From: Zonotrichia leucophrys gambelii
Taxonomy: Eukaryota > Chordata > Aves > Passeriformes > Passerellidae
Length of the DNA stretch: 64,000 nucleotides
Assembly (NCBI RefSeq): GCF_028769735.1
Contig: NC_088179.1
Coordinates: 6,642,001-6,706,000, forward strand
Reading direction: 5' to 3'
A program made the translations under genes and the position numbers. How positions within the stretch are numbered: the first letter of the stretch is position 1; the number at the start of each line of letters is the position of its first letter. Positions 1 through 12,433 of the stretch are shown one piece after another. The notes beneath the pieces were generated by a model, which had not been told where the DNA came from, ran no database searches, and was given only the letters and a program-made list of their open reading frames with translations.

Positions 1-68
1 AAGAGTATGTCAGGCTCTCAATGAGCAGTTTCTTAGCTAGAAGATCACAAACTTTGCTTTTTCCCCCT

Positions 69-99
69 TACTTCTGTACTCATTCACAGTACAGAAGTA
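69..99. repeat. Perfect 12-bp inverted repeat, 7-nt loop
   Basis: TACTTCTGTACT (69-80) and AGTACAGAAGTA (88-99) are exact reverse complements separated by CATTCAC. The element lies in an INPP5D intron. A related perfect inverted repeat occurs at 45684-45712. Confidence 0.9.
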
Positions 100-289
100 G
101 CCATTTACAATTATGATATTTACAATTATCCTCCATAGTAAAATGACTGTATGTGGCTGTTTGGTGGGCCATGACCTTTGTATTTCAAGATACATTTCTT
201 CCTCTGTCAACAAGACATGACATGTATTAGTGAGTAGTTGAAAACATAACAGCAACATGTTCATCACTCTGATGGACAGTTTTAAAGTA

Positions 290-331
290 GACAAAAAGAG
301 ATGCCTTAATGACAAAAAGAGATGCCTTAAT
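290..331. repeat. Exact 21-bp tandem duplication
   Basis: A 21-bp unit beginning GACAAAAAGAG occurs twice head to tail (290-310 and 311-331) without mismatch. It is intronic and looks like a recent local slippage duplication. Confidence 0.95.
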
Positions 332-399
332 GAACACAGGAACATAGAAAACTTGAGCAGACAGACTCTGGAGATATGTGTGCCCCTTCCTTCCTTCAG

Positions 400-3300
400 A
401 TTTTGTCAAGATTGAACGTGATGAAATCACTGGTCAGAAACCAAAGAACATCAGCAATTTAGAGCCTAACAAAGACTGGGATCCAGCTAACAGGTAAAGG
501 GCAAGTGGGTGAGTTCCAGGAAAATGGTTGGCACCATATATGCAAAGTTGGGCTTGCTGTGAGAGCAGCATCAACAGGTGTGCTGAGCACTGGGAAGCTG
601 CTTTGTGGCTCTCTGGTCAGGACTGGTCAATGCTCCTGTGCCCAAAGCTTCAAAAGCTGAGAATGCATTAGCCAGAGTGGGTCGCTGAACCCTCTTAAAA
701 AAGGCCCTTCTATTTCCAACAGAAAGTCAAAATCCACTCATCTGATGGCCAGAGAGGCAGCAGCCATCGCTCGCTACTGGGGGAGTGCAGTCACTTCTCC
801 AGACAGCCTGGGAAAGGAGGATATTTTACGGTAACCTTGCCACCTTACCTCTGACAGCTTGGGGTGGGGAGCTATTCTCAAACTGCCTGGCTTTTCCTTT
901 CCAAGAGTCATAGCATGAGTCTGAGTAAGGCTGTCCTTTCACCTTCTTTCACTGGGGCTTTTCCTTGCAGGCAGCTGCTGGCTGGGCCCAGAAACCATTG
1001 GCAGCCCCTATACGTGGCTGCAGAAGCTGAGTGCTCTCTGCAGCCTGGAAAGGGAAGCAGCTGCTACAGCCACAGGAACTATTTTGGGGGTGGGGGAGGT
1101 TGTCTTGACCCAGCTGCTTCCTCTCCAGTGACCAAAGGGAGTGAGGCACTAACAGGAGTCCCACTTTTTCCCTGATTCTGAAGCAACAGTGACCCAAAAA
1201 AAAAAAAAAAGGAGTAAAAAAAAAAAAAAGCAGGTAGTATTGAATCTAAGCAGTCAGTGGGTACTAACTCCTTTGTAGCTGGCAGGGAGACAAAAAACTC
1301 CAAACATATTTGTGCATGTGCCTCCTTAACAATATTTATTTTCTTGAGCAGGTCCACCCCCACAGACATCAGCAACCCCAACTACCTGGGCATGGCTCCC
1401 TTCTCTCAGCAGCCCTCTGCAACCTGCCAGCTTAAGCAGATATCTTCATCAGAGCAGGCACCTTCCCTCTGGAACTATGAGCAGCAGTCCAAAGAGAACA
1501 CCTCCCTAATGGGACAGAGTCACTCATCCTCCACATCACCCTCCTTGTCACCGCTATCTCCAAAACCATCCCTCCAGCCTACAGCAAGCAGAAGCATTTC
1601 TAATTGGAGTCAAGAGTACCAGTGAGTGTTTGAGTTTTGCACTGAGGCTGGGCTCCTCTCTCCTGTCATTCTGCACAGTCACTGTGCATTATCAGTTTAG
1701 AGAGTTCAAGGTGCAGCATATTCTTTACATATTTTATCTCTAGAATGAGAAAGATAAGTGAAGGTCACAAGTACAGACATCACATACTCAAAGAAAACTA
1801 GCAGTTTTCTAGTGTAGCAGTTCCTCAGACTTTTGTGAAAGGAAAGCCAAAGATAATGAGTTAAACTTACAATTAAAAATGGAATCTTAGAATCATAGAA
1901 TGGTTTAGATTGGAATGGACCTTAATGCTTATCTCATTCCACCCCCTGTCACAGGTAGGGACACCTTCCACTATCCCAGGGTGCTTCAAGCCCCATGCAA
2001 CCTGTCTTGGATGCTTTCAGGGATGGGGCAGCCACAGTTTTCCTATGCCAGGGCCTCAGCACCCTTCTTTCTAACATCTAACCTAAATCTCTCCTCTTCT
2101 ATTTTAAAAATACCCCCTTGTCCTGTCACTATCTGCACTCCCTCCTTTGTGTAAGTCCCCTTTAAGCACTGGAAGGCTGCAGTGAAGACTCCTTGGAGTC
2201 TTCTGCAAGACTCCTGAACAACCTGTTGTCTCAACCTGATATATACATTTAATTCTCTACCAAAAGAAGAGAAGGAGAAGTTTACAAAGTTGACTGTAAT
2301 AACAAAGAAGAAAAGTGGGGAGTGTGGCATAGATCCTTCCCCTGAATAGGAAGGGGAGGTCCTTCATGAGTTATATGTGAAATAACTGTCACTGAATTTC
2401 TACTGGCATGATACAAGTGTCCAGCTGCTGCAGAAGCCAGACTCCATGTACTGCCCCTATCACAAGCCTTGATGCAGAATTTCCATCTGGCAACTGAAAA
2501 TATCCCATCCTTTCCCAGCTTAGTGAGGTGGCAAGGCTACTTCACCCTAGTGCATGTGTGCAATCTGTGTCCTTGTTACAGACCTCTTCACAGCCAAGAG
2601 ACAGCTGCTGTCTGAGCTGGGGTGGAGCTCCCCTGGTAAATGGGTGTGGCACTCTGGAAGTCCAAATTCACAGCAGTCAGAGCTGCCAGCACTGCTGGGG
2701 TCTGTTCTGTACCCAGCAGTGCTCCATCATGGCTGAGCTCTCTCCTCCGGCATGCGCTGACTGCCAGAGAGGAGCTTGAGACACGGAACACAACTCATTT
2801 GAAGACACCCAAAGAACATGTGCCACTCACCTCCATTCCACTCTTCTCAGTGATATTGTGGCTGATTTTTTAAGTTCTTTGCAGGTGAAAGCCTGGCCAA
2901 ATCAGGTCGAGTGACTCAAACCCATAGGACTTGCTGTGTCCCATTGTACGGCTGTGCTGTCATTCCAGGCTGAGCTGCAGCTCAAAGGCCTCTGCAGGGA
3001 ATGCACATGGATTGTCTCACCCTCCAGAGCTATTACTCTTACACTGTGCATTTGGGTGCATTAAGGGAATTTATCCCTTCCTTAGGAATACCATGCTGCA
3101 TTGGTAGCAAGAGGAGATTGACGTAGTTGTAAAATGCCACAGTATAATGTGAGCTCTTATTTTAAGCCTCTAGACTACCATTTCCATCCTCTCTGAGAGA
3201 TCTGAAGATTAATATTCAAATTCAAATTTGTTTGTGTCGCAGAGTCATCAAAGGACCTGGCACAGTTTGGCACAGTAGTTTATCTGAGTTTAAAAAGAAG

Positions 3301-4868
3301 CCAAACATCACTTTGACAGGACTGCAACCTAGCAGGGAGTTCACACAATGCTATGCATATATGCTCTCTGCTATCATGTTACTAATGATTAAACAAAGAA
3401 AAACTCACTTCTGTTCTCTCTGTTAAACACAGTTTTGTTCTCTCTCCCTGAGAGTAATTGTTTTCCTGTTGCCCCTTCAGGCAGTCAGTTTAATTTGCCC
3501 ACACTCATTTACTATTCATGTCCTCTCTAAGTCAGTCAATGACTCTCTTGCCTGCTCTTCACAAGTCTCCTTTTCACCCTCTTTCCACGACTGTAGGCCG
3601 CCTGACATGGGGAAATCCACAGCAGAGCCTGTGCTGCAGGAGGAGGGGCAGCAAAGGCCAGAGATGTTTGAGAACCCATTGTATGGCTCCATGGGCTCCA
3701 AGGGCAAGGTGGCCCCCAAGAAAGAGCAGGAATATCCCAAGGCCTTGCGGAAAGAGCAGCCGCCACTGCCTGAGCAGATCTGTCATCTCACAAAGCCACA
3801 GGAGCCTGAGTGCAGCAAGACCTCTGGCAAACAGCCATCCCCACCTTTCCTGGTGCCCACACAGCGATTCCGGTCCTACACTTCATCCTGCCAGTTGGAA
3901 GAAAAGAATACGGGGGAAAAGAGTCAAGGCAAACCAAAGATGACAACACCATTGGAAAACTCGGCACCGCTCAAAAAACTCGTGAAGCCATCAAGGCCTG
4001 AAGTCAGCATCCAGGGACAGCAGAACAAGCCACCCCTTCCCTCCAAGAGCCGGGCAGTGCTGGACATGCAGAACTCCAAGGGCCGCGATTACCGGGACAG
4101 TTCAGAGCTGCCGCACTCCGGGAAGCACCGGCTGGAGGAGGGCCCGGTCGGCAGGACAACGACACCGGTGCGTTACTGGGGGCATGAGTGGGGTGGGAGA
4201 TGGCACTGCCACTGGAGTGCTATTGGCTCAGTCACTAACTCCTCACTCCATGGTTCCTATCCAAGCTCAGTGCTGTCCCACAAACCTACAGGGCATGCAG
4301 AGCAAGGGGTGCCAGGGAATATCCTAAAGCAGTATTGCTGCAGAGGATGGCATGTTGTGAAACTATGGCCTTGGACTGTTTAAGCCTGGTGGTCCACAAG
4401 AGGAATGCAAAAAGTCAGTATGTTGCTATGTCTTGTTTTGGGCATACTGTGCTGTTCCTGAAAGTGGTTGATCCTGGCCAGACAGCACAAATCTGTAGTA
4501 TTGGGCAATGGGCTTTGCTGTAAGTAATAAAGAGATGATTAAAAGTGGTTAGTAGTTAGTGGTAAACACTTAGCAACTTAGAACAGTGTGTCCAAAACCA
4601 GTACTGAACCTTCTACAGAAATAATCAGACATATACTTTCCTGGGCTGGTGGGTTTATTTGTTGTGGTTTGGTTTAGTTTTGTGTTGTTTTATGGGTTTT
4701 TTTCAACAGAACACAAGAGCTGTATGAGGAGTAGGGGAGGCCTTAGCAAGTGCATTTGGGAGAAAAACCTCACTTGAGCAGGCTGTAGGGTTTTTTCTTT
4801 TCCATCTGCGTCAAAACTTGTAAGATTGACAATATACAAGCTGATGTCTTTTCTTGTCTCTACAGTGA
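400..4868 (+). CDS. INPP5D: INPP5D (SHIP1) C-terminal coding exons, 5' part lies outside the window
   Basis: The product is the SH2-containing inositol 5-phosphatase 1, which converts PI(3,4,5)P3 to PI(3,4)P2 at the inner plasma membrane of blood cells. Only the C-terminal tail is here. Coding exons are 400-493, 723-830, 1352-1621 and 3597-4167, followed by a last exon starting at 4866 with TGA as its first codon. All junctions are GT-AG and the reading phase is kept throughout. The tail carries the DFVKIERDE segment, the NPNY motif at 1374-1385 and the ENPLYG motif (NPLY at 3673-3684); phosphorylated NPXY sites bind PTB domains such as those of SHC and DOK. It ends with a proline-rich region and the conserved SKGRDYRD and ELPHSGKH stretches, then GRTTTP-stop where the human protein (recalled) ends GRTAMQ. 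SH2 and phosphatase domains must lie upstream. The identification is strong and the neighbours agree with synteny. Confidence 0.93.
723..830 (+). CDS. INPP5D: INPP5D candidate cassette exon, 36 codons, symmetric phase
   Basis: A 108-nt open segment is flanked by AG at 721-722 and GT at 831-832. It joins the exon ending at 493 (two bases of a codon left over) and the exon starting at 1352 in frame. Because 108 is a multiple of three and both junctions share the same phase, skipping it also keeps the frame. It would add a basic, Ala-rich stretch (KSKSTHLMAREAAAIARYWG and onward) between the DFVKIERD exon and the NPNY exon. I recall no counterpart in human SHIP1, where these two segments are directly joined. 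The exon is inferred from splice sites and frame only. Confidence 0.6.
1196..1229. repeat. Interrupted poly(A) tract
   Basis: Runs of 15 and 14 A are separated by GGAGT, in the INPP5D intron upstream of the NPNY exon. It may be a decayed retroposon tail, but no element body is recognisable. Confidence 0.9.
1885..2240 (-). mobile_element. CR1 LINE fragment, 5' truncated
   Basis: The minus strand ends in CCATTCTATGATTCT, the typical CR1 3' terminus, placed here at the low-coordinate end. Reading inward on the minus strand gives CR1 ORF2 C-terminal remnants such as GVFTAAFQCLKG and ERFRLDVRKK. The copy lies antisense in the INPP5D intron between the exons at 1352 and 3597 and is too degraded to be active. 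Confidence 0.88.
4168..4865 (+). other. INPP5D: INPP5D last intron with read-through ORF and intronic poly(A) signal
   Basis: The donor is GTGCGT at 4168 and the acceptor is a strong pyrimidine tract ending CAG at 4863-4865. If the donor is not used, the frame stays open for 71 more codons to TAA at 4381-4383. An AATAAA lies at 4526-4531 downstream of that stop. An intronically polyadenylated isoform is therefore possible, but nothing in the sequence proves it. Confidence 0.45.
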
Positions 4869-5905
4869 ACATGACACAGCAGCTGGTGGTACTCTAGGAG
4901 GAATCCTGATGGGAAGAACAATGGAGTCTACTGCTTTGTTCACACTGATGTCCTCTAGTCTGGTTCTAAAAAAGACTGAGGAATTTTATTTTTGAGGGTG
5001 CAGCCCTCCCTGTGATTATGAAAATGTTCTAGCTGAGAAGCTTATCCTATGTTGCTCAGACCAAGAGGGACCAGGACCACAATACCAAATGCAAGTTATT
5101 CTTTTGACTGTCACTTTGGTACTTCCATGTAAAGGTGGGTGGCCAAGTTCATGCATTAGTAAATGTTTTGGAAAAGAGGACAGTACGGTACAAGGACTAG
5201 GAGATGAAAAGGGTGCATTGAAAAAAAACCCTTCCTACAAAAGCAAGGTTTCTATTTTGTGTTACAGGATTCCTATTACAGAGTGATATGTAAAAGAAAG
5301 CATCTTAAAAGCGGTACAGCTCCAAAAGCATGTCCTATCCATGCAGCAAGGAGGTCAGGGAGGGTGGGGAAAGAGTCTGAATAGCAGATACTGGTGCAGG
5401 TCACACACCCTCAGTGGAGCCAGCCTTGCCTGGAGCTCGGGGCTGCATCCCTGCACCACCCAGGGGACACAGCAAGTGAGGGCCAGCCCATGGCACTGCA
5501 GCTCCTTTTCCTTCAAGCAGGCCCTGCTTTGATAGCCCAGCAAACAGAGGGAAACACCAGAACCACAGGCAGAAACAGGGGAAGGAGAAGGGCCCATGGG
5601 AGCCCAGGAGTAAAACTGCCTGCAGGGGCAGATAGCAGCACCCCAGCCTGCCTGGCAGCAAGCACTCTGCTTTGGAGGACACTGGCCAGCTGGTTTTGGA
5701 GCATTCTTAATAGACTAATGCTGACCTTACTGTACACTTTTGTTCACTGAGAATGAATAATGTTAACATACTTTTAATTTCTGTTATATTCGTGTTAAGT
5801 ATTAATGCTATGGTTACTATTAGATTAAGCCTGTTGTGACTTAATCACTGTTATTGTTTCCATGTTGATTACCTTAAAAATAATAAAATAGTCACCTTTC
5901 TGGTC
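4869..5905 (+). other. INPP5D: INPP5D 3' untranslated region (inferred end)
   Basis: The stretch after the stop has no conserved frame and reaches an AATAAA at 5882-5887 in an AT-rich setting, the most likely cleavage signal. Small ORFs here, for example 5394-5750, show no family resemblance. The exact cleavage site is not visible. Confidence 0.6.
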
Positions 5906-8900
5906 ATTCTTTATTGAAAATTCAGAACTACCTGTCACAAGATTCAGCTTTAGGTGGGTGTTACACCAGCTTGCTCAGTGAGAGTAGTCCCTGCCCAGAG
6001 AAAACACCAAAGGCACCAAGGAGAGCAGGGAAGGCACGACACGGACTGAGAATGCATCCATCTGTCTGCACAGACCTTCTGTGGATATAGCTGCTTTGAA
6101 AACTACAGGACCTGTGAGCAGGTACAGTTACTAATTGTGTGAGTGTAGACAAGGTACAGTAATTTTACTGGAGGAGAAGGGGCCAAGCACAGGCTTGTGA
6201 GAATGGGTGGAAAAGGACAACCTGCAGGTAGAAACCTTTCTAGAAGAGATGATTTTTTGCTCTGCAGGTTGGAGTTTCAAAGCATCAATACTGAAGCACC
6301 TGGCTCTACAACCTACAAATCAGCAAGAGAAACCATGAGCTTACACTCCTCTTGCTTTATTCAGCAGAATTCTCTCTGTGTAATCACCATAATTCAGTAG
6401 CTGTGGTATTTTGCTGGCCCTGAGGAGCATTTGACTTTTCCAGGTTGCAGAAGAACATCTGTGGCCACCTGGAGCAGGTGAGCTTTCTGTCCAATACAGA
6501 GAGTTAGATCAGCTCTCAGTAATTCTGGGCTGTGTTCTTCTATGTGTGGAGATGGAAATGGGATGAGCTTTCTATTAAAAAAAAAAATCTTCTCAACAAT
6601 GAGACAAGCTCGGATTTTTTTGTTTTATCCCTAATTCTCTAAACTGTAAAAAATAAAATCCCTGAAGTCTAGAAACTAAAAGCTGGATATAAAACAAATA
6701 TAGCTTCTTGTGTAAACATTCTCCTGATTGAGAATGCTGCTTGAAATGTGCACAGATTTGCAGATGAACAGATTTTGAGAACACTGGACTTGCTAAGGCA
6801 TAAAAATCTATCCAGGTACTTAATTTGGTCTGTCCTTTAGAAAGGCATGTTGCTGGGGAAGAAAAGCAGCTCTCTTCCAAGTTTCCAGCAGAAAAAAAAT
6901 ACATTCCTATTCCTATGCTAAAAATGGGTTGCCTACCCACTTGGGGTTCCAAAGACAGTCTGATGGAATGGTGGCAAATACCACCAGACTTTGTGCAAGT
7001 GGACAGTGTTCAAAAGAAGGCTCTGTAAAGAGCTTTCTGAAGCCTCTCTGGATGAGAGTCTTCTCAGGTGAGCAGCTTAGACACGGAGTGGAGAAGTGGG
7101 ACAAGTGGTGAGACACCACACAGTACTTGTCTGTGTGCCCAGACTGGCTGTGCCCTGGGATGGTAGAAGTGATAACCACAGCTGTGGGAGCTTGGCAGAT
7201 GTTAATATCAGAAAATTGAATTGAACAAATAAGCCTGATGCTTCTGTTTGTTATATTTAATTTTTAATTTCTGTCACAAAGCCTCTAAGATGACATCTAT
7301 TGGTTTTACTGCCCATGTCTTGAACAACATGAAAGCAGAACTGAACACAAGCTGCTACTTTTTCTGATGTCCCTGAGCCTGACTCCCTCTTGCCCAACTA
7401 GGCACATTTCTCTACCCTCTCTGCTGTTGTCCACTTAAGTTGGTGCAGGCAGTATGAGCAAAAGACATAAACTGAAGGATATGAATTGTCCAAAAATGTA
7501 CTGATTTCCCCCAGATGTATTATCTATCCATAACCTTCCGGCATCCTTTATTTTAAGTTCTTAAAATAGCTGGAGTCTTTTTGTACTTATTTCCATGGAG
7601 ACCCAGCTGTCAAAAATGCTTGGAAGTTCCCAGCTACAGGATATTATGTTGCAGAACACAGTAAGTTTTAAACCCCCCATTTCCTGCCTGCACCTGTTGC
7701 ACCTAACACCAGTTTCCTTGTCCTCTCAGTGCACAACCACCACAGGGCACCTTTGAGCCTTTTCCTGAGATGTTGTGGGTGACACATTTTCTTCCTGATA
7801 AAGGTATGGTCTTAGAGAAAATGGCTCAAGGAAGAGGAAAAACAGAAGGAAAACCAAATTAAGGTGAGTTACTCACTCCAAAATAGCAAGGGGATAATTT
7901 TAATGTTAGAAATTATGTTGCTTAAGCCTGTAATCTTGGGACCAAGCAGCCTTTTTCTGTACAGCTTAAGACAAACCATTTAGTCAGTATCCTCCCACTT
8001 GTTTTTAAAATGAAAGGTTTGCTAAAATTTTACTATGTTTTTCTGTTGTCCTTGTGATAATACAATAATAGTCCATGTGATTGAAGGGATGCATTGTCCA
8101 GAAATTAACTGATTCACCCCCAGACCAAGCTCCTTATTTTTATAACATTGTGGAGGCTCAGATGTTTATGTGTGAATGAACTGTGGGTGTCAGGACCAAC
8201 TGACCAAGGTGATGCAGGACAGTTCCCAGAGACCTCCTCACCAGTATCAGCAGATGGATTGGAAATAGACAATAGTCAGATATTTTGCTTTTATTTCTGT
8301 AATCTCTTCCAGAGAGAAATTGACACTTTCCTCTGTGGGACATCTGCCAACAAGGCTCTGTCCCTGCTGTCATTTGTGATGTTCCTTGCTGATAACAGAG
8401 ATCAAAGGTGCAGCCAGTGGGCTGGGCTTGGGGAAGTGATGGGTGCTGCAAAGCCTCTCCATCATCAGCTACATCCACTGCATCTGTGTGGTTGAGGCTG
8501 AAGTAGTTAGTGACAGGGTCAATGGCTTTGCCTGCTCTCTGTGCCCAGCTGGCACTGTCTCACATGCTGGTCACACCTGCCACCAAAAGGCTGCTGCATT
8601 CCCCAGTGCATTCCTGCAAGGCCTAGGGAAGGATTCATTATGCAAGGTCTACAGAATAAGCCAAATACTCCTTTCAATGTGCAGGAAAGGTGTTAGCTGC
8701 AGAGGTACGAGATGTTCTTTCTAAATATATATGTAAGCAAACATCAAGTTATTACTCACATGAATATGAAAAAGATCCTCCTAACTCTACAGTGTGTGCA
8801 TGGTGTTGTTTCAAATGAGGATTCTAATAAGAAGTATTTTAAGATTGCATTTGTGTTAAACTGCTGAAGTTTCTCAGAAATTCTTTCACAGTTGAATCCC

Positions 8901-10394
8901 TGGTTGACAGAAGAGTGATATTTCTTTTTGCCTACTGTAATTTGCTATATTTTTTCTGCATTATCTTATTATGCATCATCACAAAGCATTATCTCATTAT
9001 GCATCACCAAATTTCCCTGAACTTCTGTTCTCAGTTCATTACCATTATTCAGTTTCATTAATTTTATTTGCAGATAATCTTTGTTCTAGCTCCCAAGTCA
9101 GCTAAACTAAAGGATACTTCAGTGTACCTTTTTAGATAAAAACTAACTGACATTCTTATGTAGCTCTCAGAAAATTGTGATCAGAACTGTTTTACAAACC
9201 CCAGTATTGCAGAAGCCATCACAAAAAACAAGGCACGGCTCTGCTGAATGTGGTGCTTGGACTGGAGAATTTCCAGAGGCCCATCCAGACTCAGCTATTC
9301 CATACTTGTGTGGTTCTCTTTAACTGAGACTATTCTGTGCCAGGGATGGTAATCTGCTACACATTACAGTTATTATTAACACTTCTACTGCATTTTTTCC
9401 CAAGGTCTGGTCTAGATTACATAGAAAACAAATTAGTCTCTCTTATCATGAAGTATTAGATTATATCACAACTAATAAAGATGGCACAGAACAGGCTAGT
9501 AAATGTTGGGCTGGAGAGAGAATGCATGGATGGAAAGGGATGAAGGTGTCCAGCAACATGCAGAAAGGTTATAGAAAAGCAACAAAGACTTTGTGGAAGG
9601 AGAGGGAACCCAGCAGAAGGGATGTAAAAGCTCTCTCTCAAAGAAATAGGTCAGACAAGGGAAGAAAGTAAAGGTAACAAAGAAACTGGAAAATAACAGA
9701 TAACCTTTGCAACAGAAAGAATGGAGATTTAGCACAATTTATGTCTACTTCACAGTAATATGCATCTTGACATTATGACTTGAAATACAAAGAAAATGAC
9801 CAGGTGTGGGACATGTTCCCCCTTTTCAAAGGTAAACTGAAGATCCAAAACAAAGCTGAATTTGAAAATTGAGCCTCACTTCGGGAAGAACACTATCCAG
9901 TATCTTCCTGGAAAATTAGCATTTCTGGTTCCCAGTCAGGAAGCAGTAAAGGATGTAGGTTAATCTGAGCACCAAGTTTCAGGGAAACATCCCATCAGAA
10001 CCTGCTCCACTCACCTCAGAGCAGGGATCTGTTCTGTCACCTGAGTGTCATTTACAACACAGCCAGCTCAGAATCAGAACTGGGCAGGAGGGGGCTCTGA
10101 TGGGACCCTGCAATCCATTCATCACACCATCAAAGAGCAAAATACAGAGATCAGGCTCACTACAAAACCCTTCACCATCTTTTCAAGTGGCCTTACAATC
10201 CTCCAGCAGCAGATATTCTCATCTGCCTCAAGGAGCCTGTTTCGAGCTTCCCCAGCTTTTACCAGCCCTTCCTCATCTCTAGTGGCCATTTTTTGGGTTA
10301 ACTTTAGGCCCTTTCAATGTAATCCTGTCCTATATGAACAAGCAGATCAGGGCATTGTCTCAATCTTCTGACATGCATATTTACATAGTGCTGT
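5906..10394. other. Intergenic DNA between INPP5D and ATG16L1, no gene seen
   Basis: I found no splice-compatible coding segment, RNA gene or clear repeat family in this stretch. Only short random ORFs occur. The one structured feature is an imperfect 24-bp direct duplication (8958-8981 and 8986-9009, GCATTATCTTATTATGCATC type, two mismatches). It may hold regulatory DNA for either neighbour, but nothing is recognisable. Confidence 0.6.
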
Positions 10395-10399
10395 CATAT

Positions 10400-10605
10400 T
10401 TCCCATATGTCTTATCCTTGTTAGGGTAAACAATTCCAACCATCCAAGTCTTTCTTCTGGATCAAATCTCCTATATACATTTGTCATTCCTGCTGGGCTG
10501 CTTTGATATTCTCAGTTCTTCCTGAAATGTGCTGGCTAAAGCTGGACATGTCTCCACCAGAAGTCCTGCTTTTCCCTCTGTGGATGTGGAGTGCCAAATT
10601 CCTTG
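10400..10605 (-). mobile_element. Old, strongly diverged CR1-like fragment
   Basis: On the + strand the order of words (AACAATTCCAACC, a CTTTCTTC stretch, GCTGGGCTGCTTTGATATTC, TTCCTGAAATGTGCTGG, then a GGACATGTCTCC-like end) follows the reverse complement of ancient amniote CR1 sequence. Similarity is patchy and the borders are guesses. Mismatch is much higher than in the other CR1 copies here. Confidence 0.45.
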
Positions 10606-11585
10606 GAGGCACAGTTTTTGTTTCTTCACTGCAGAAGGAGCTTTCTGACAAGCCGGCTAATTTGGTTGTCTAAAATTTTTACTTCTGAATTCAAGTGTTG
10701 AACAAATTGCCAGATTTGGATGCTGCTGGTGGCAGAAAGGTGCTTCAAGTGAAAAAGCCACTTTCAGCCAGAACAAGCTGTTTTGTCACACATTCTTACA
10801 GTTCTTGGGGATAAAAGAGAAGAGCAGGATGACAGATGATGACATGGAGCAGGGATGTGCTATTGGAAAGACTTCCAGAAACCTCAGATATATTTAAGAA
10901 TATTGTATTGGAGTGGGAAAAGCATTGTTAACAGGTACTGTAAAGAAAATCAGAATGTCCTACCCACTACAGAAATCACAGATTACAGAAAGGTAATGTA
11001 GTGTGATTTTTATAAATTCAAACATATACAGATGACAATTTAAGTCCTTTCCTTGGAACATTCTAGCAGCTGCTGTAAACAGTAAAATGTGCAATGTTTG
11101 ATATAATTTGTTTATCTAATGCTTGAGGACACACTTTTTTTTCCCCCCATGTCTTTTCTACTCACACTGATTATTTTTCCTTCCCTGTTGAAAGAAATAG
11201 GGGACAGTTATTTTCCCTCCCAGTCTTAGTGAGAAAAGCCTGCTCTCAAAAATGAGCTGAAGGATTTTTTTCTGGAGGGGCTAAAAAAAAAAGCAGAGGG
11301 TTGGCAGTTCAAACTCAGTGAGGAACTTTGGGGCTGATTATATATTAAAGCCAAGGTAGAAGCCTCAGGAGAGTAGTTATTGAGTCTGGTCCTTGTATTT
11401 CTGTATCTTTGACTTTCCCTTTTCCTCATGCTTTGGTTGCTTTCCTCTTTGTCTGCAAAGGATAAAGACGTAGAGAAGAAGATTTGACAGGATGAATTGC
11501 TCTCAGCACTGCCCTTCAGGAGTTCAGTAACTATAGCTGTAGAATTAGGACTTAATCTTACGGTTATTATAAACGATCCAGACCC

Positions 11586-11950
11586 TGATCGTGGCAAAGA
11601 GTTACAAAAGTTTTATTGAGAACAATAAAAAAATTCACAAAACAAAAGGGACAGCGCTGGGAGTGTGGGCCAAATGCCAGAGGCTCGTGCACAAAATGGC
11701 AGCTCCACCTTTTATACCCCAGTGTTGTATCAGCTTATGCATATTTATTTTGATTTTACACTGTCCCACCCCATGGCACTCTTTTGGGCACTGAGGGAGC
11801 TTTGTCACTGTGGTCATCAAGGTTATCATTGGATGGAGTTCTACTCCTTTTAAGGTCGTGTCTCAAAGGTTTGGCTAGCAACAGTCTGTCCAATGTGAAC
11901 TCATAAATCCACATTAAAACATACAAAACCATCCTCACAACTAGGCCATT
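11586..11950 (-). mobile_element. LTR-like block, minus orientation, solo
   Basis: Read on the minus strand, this has a TATAAAAGG box (plus-strand complement near 11710-11720), then about 80-130 bp further an AATAAA poly(A) signal (complement near 11612-11630), and an end in CA at 11586. That order, promoter then poly(A) signal then CA terminus, is the layout of a retroviral LTR. No gag, pol or env remnant lies next to it, so it would be a solo LTR. The upstream (U3) border is uncertain and may extend into the AT-rich DNA to about 12,400. Confidence 0.55.
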
Positions 11951-12433
11951 GTAACAACATCAACCACTTTATATCATTAATATTAAACATTATAATATTT
12001 AATATCAATTCATATAATACCCTGTGAAAGCCAATTCCCATTAACTTGTTTCTCACATAGGTACAGGTAATTTTAAGTTTTTAAACAACTAATTTGATTT
12101 TATGATGTATCAGTAGAATGAAATAGCCTTTGTGCTTACACTTTGCCAATTCAACTTTACAGAGAATGCACACAACCTCGTGCATTGTGTACTTTGTAAG
12201 ACAGAGCATGAACTATTATTAACTCAACCAGCAGCACACTCTCCTCCTGTCTAATAATGTAGTGAATCATCTATTTCACGCTGTTACAATTTCATAATTG
12301 CATCTTCATTTACTTACTCAAAAGAAAAACAAAGCAATTTAGGCAGTCCAAGACAAAAAGCATTATGAGTTCTGCCCGGCTTCTAATTAAATTACAATAA
12401 TATGGTTACCTAACACATTACTTAGGAAGCTAA

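Noticed and set aside
3469..4383. 304-codon ORF that looks like a single-exon gene
   Set aside because: It is the INPP5D exon 3597-4167 plus open intron on both sides. Its upstream ATG lies in the intron and the region past 4168 follows a splice donor.
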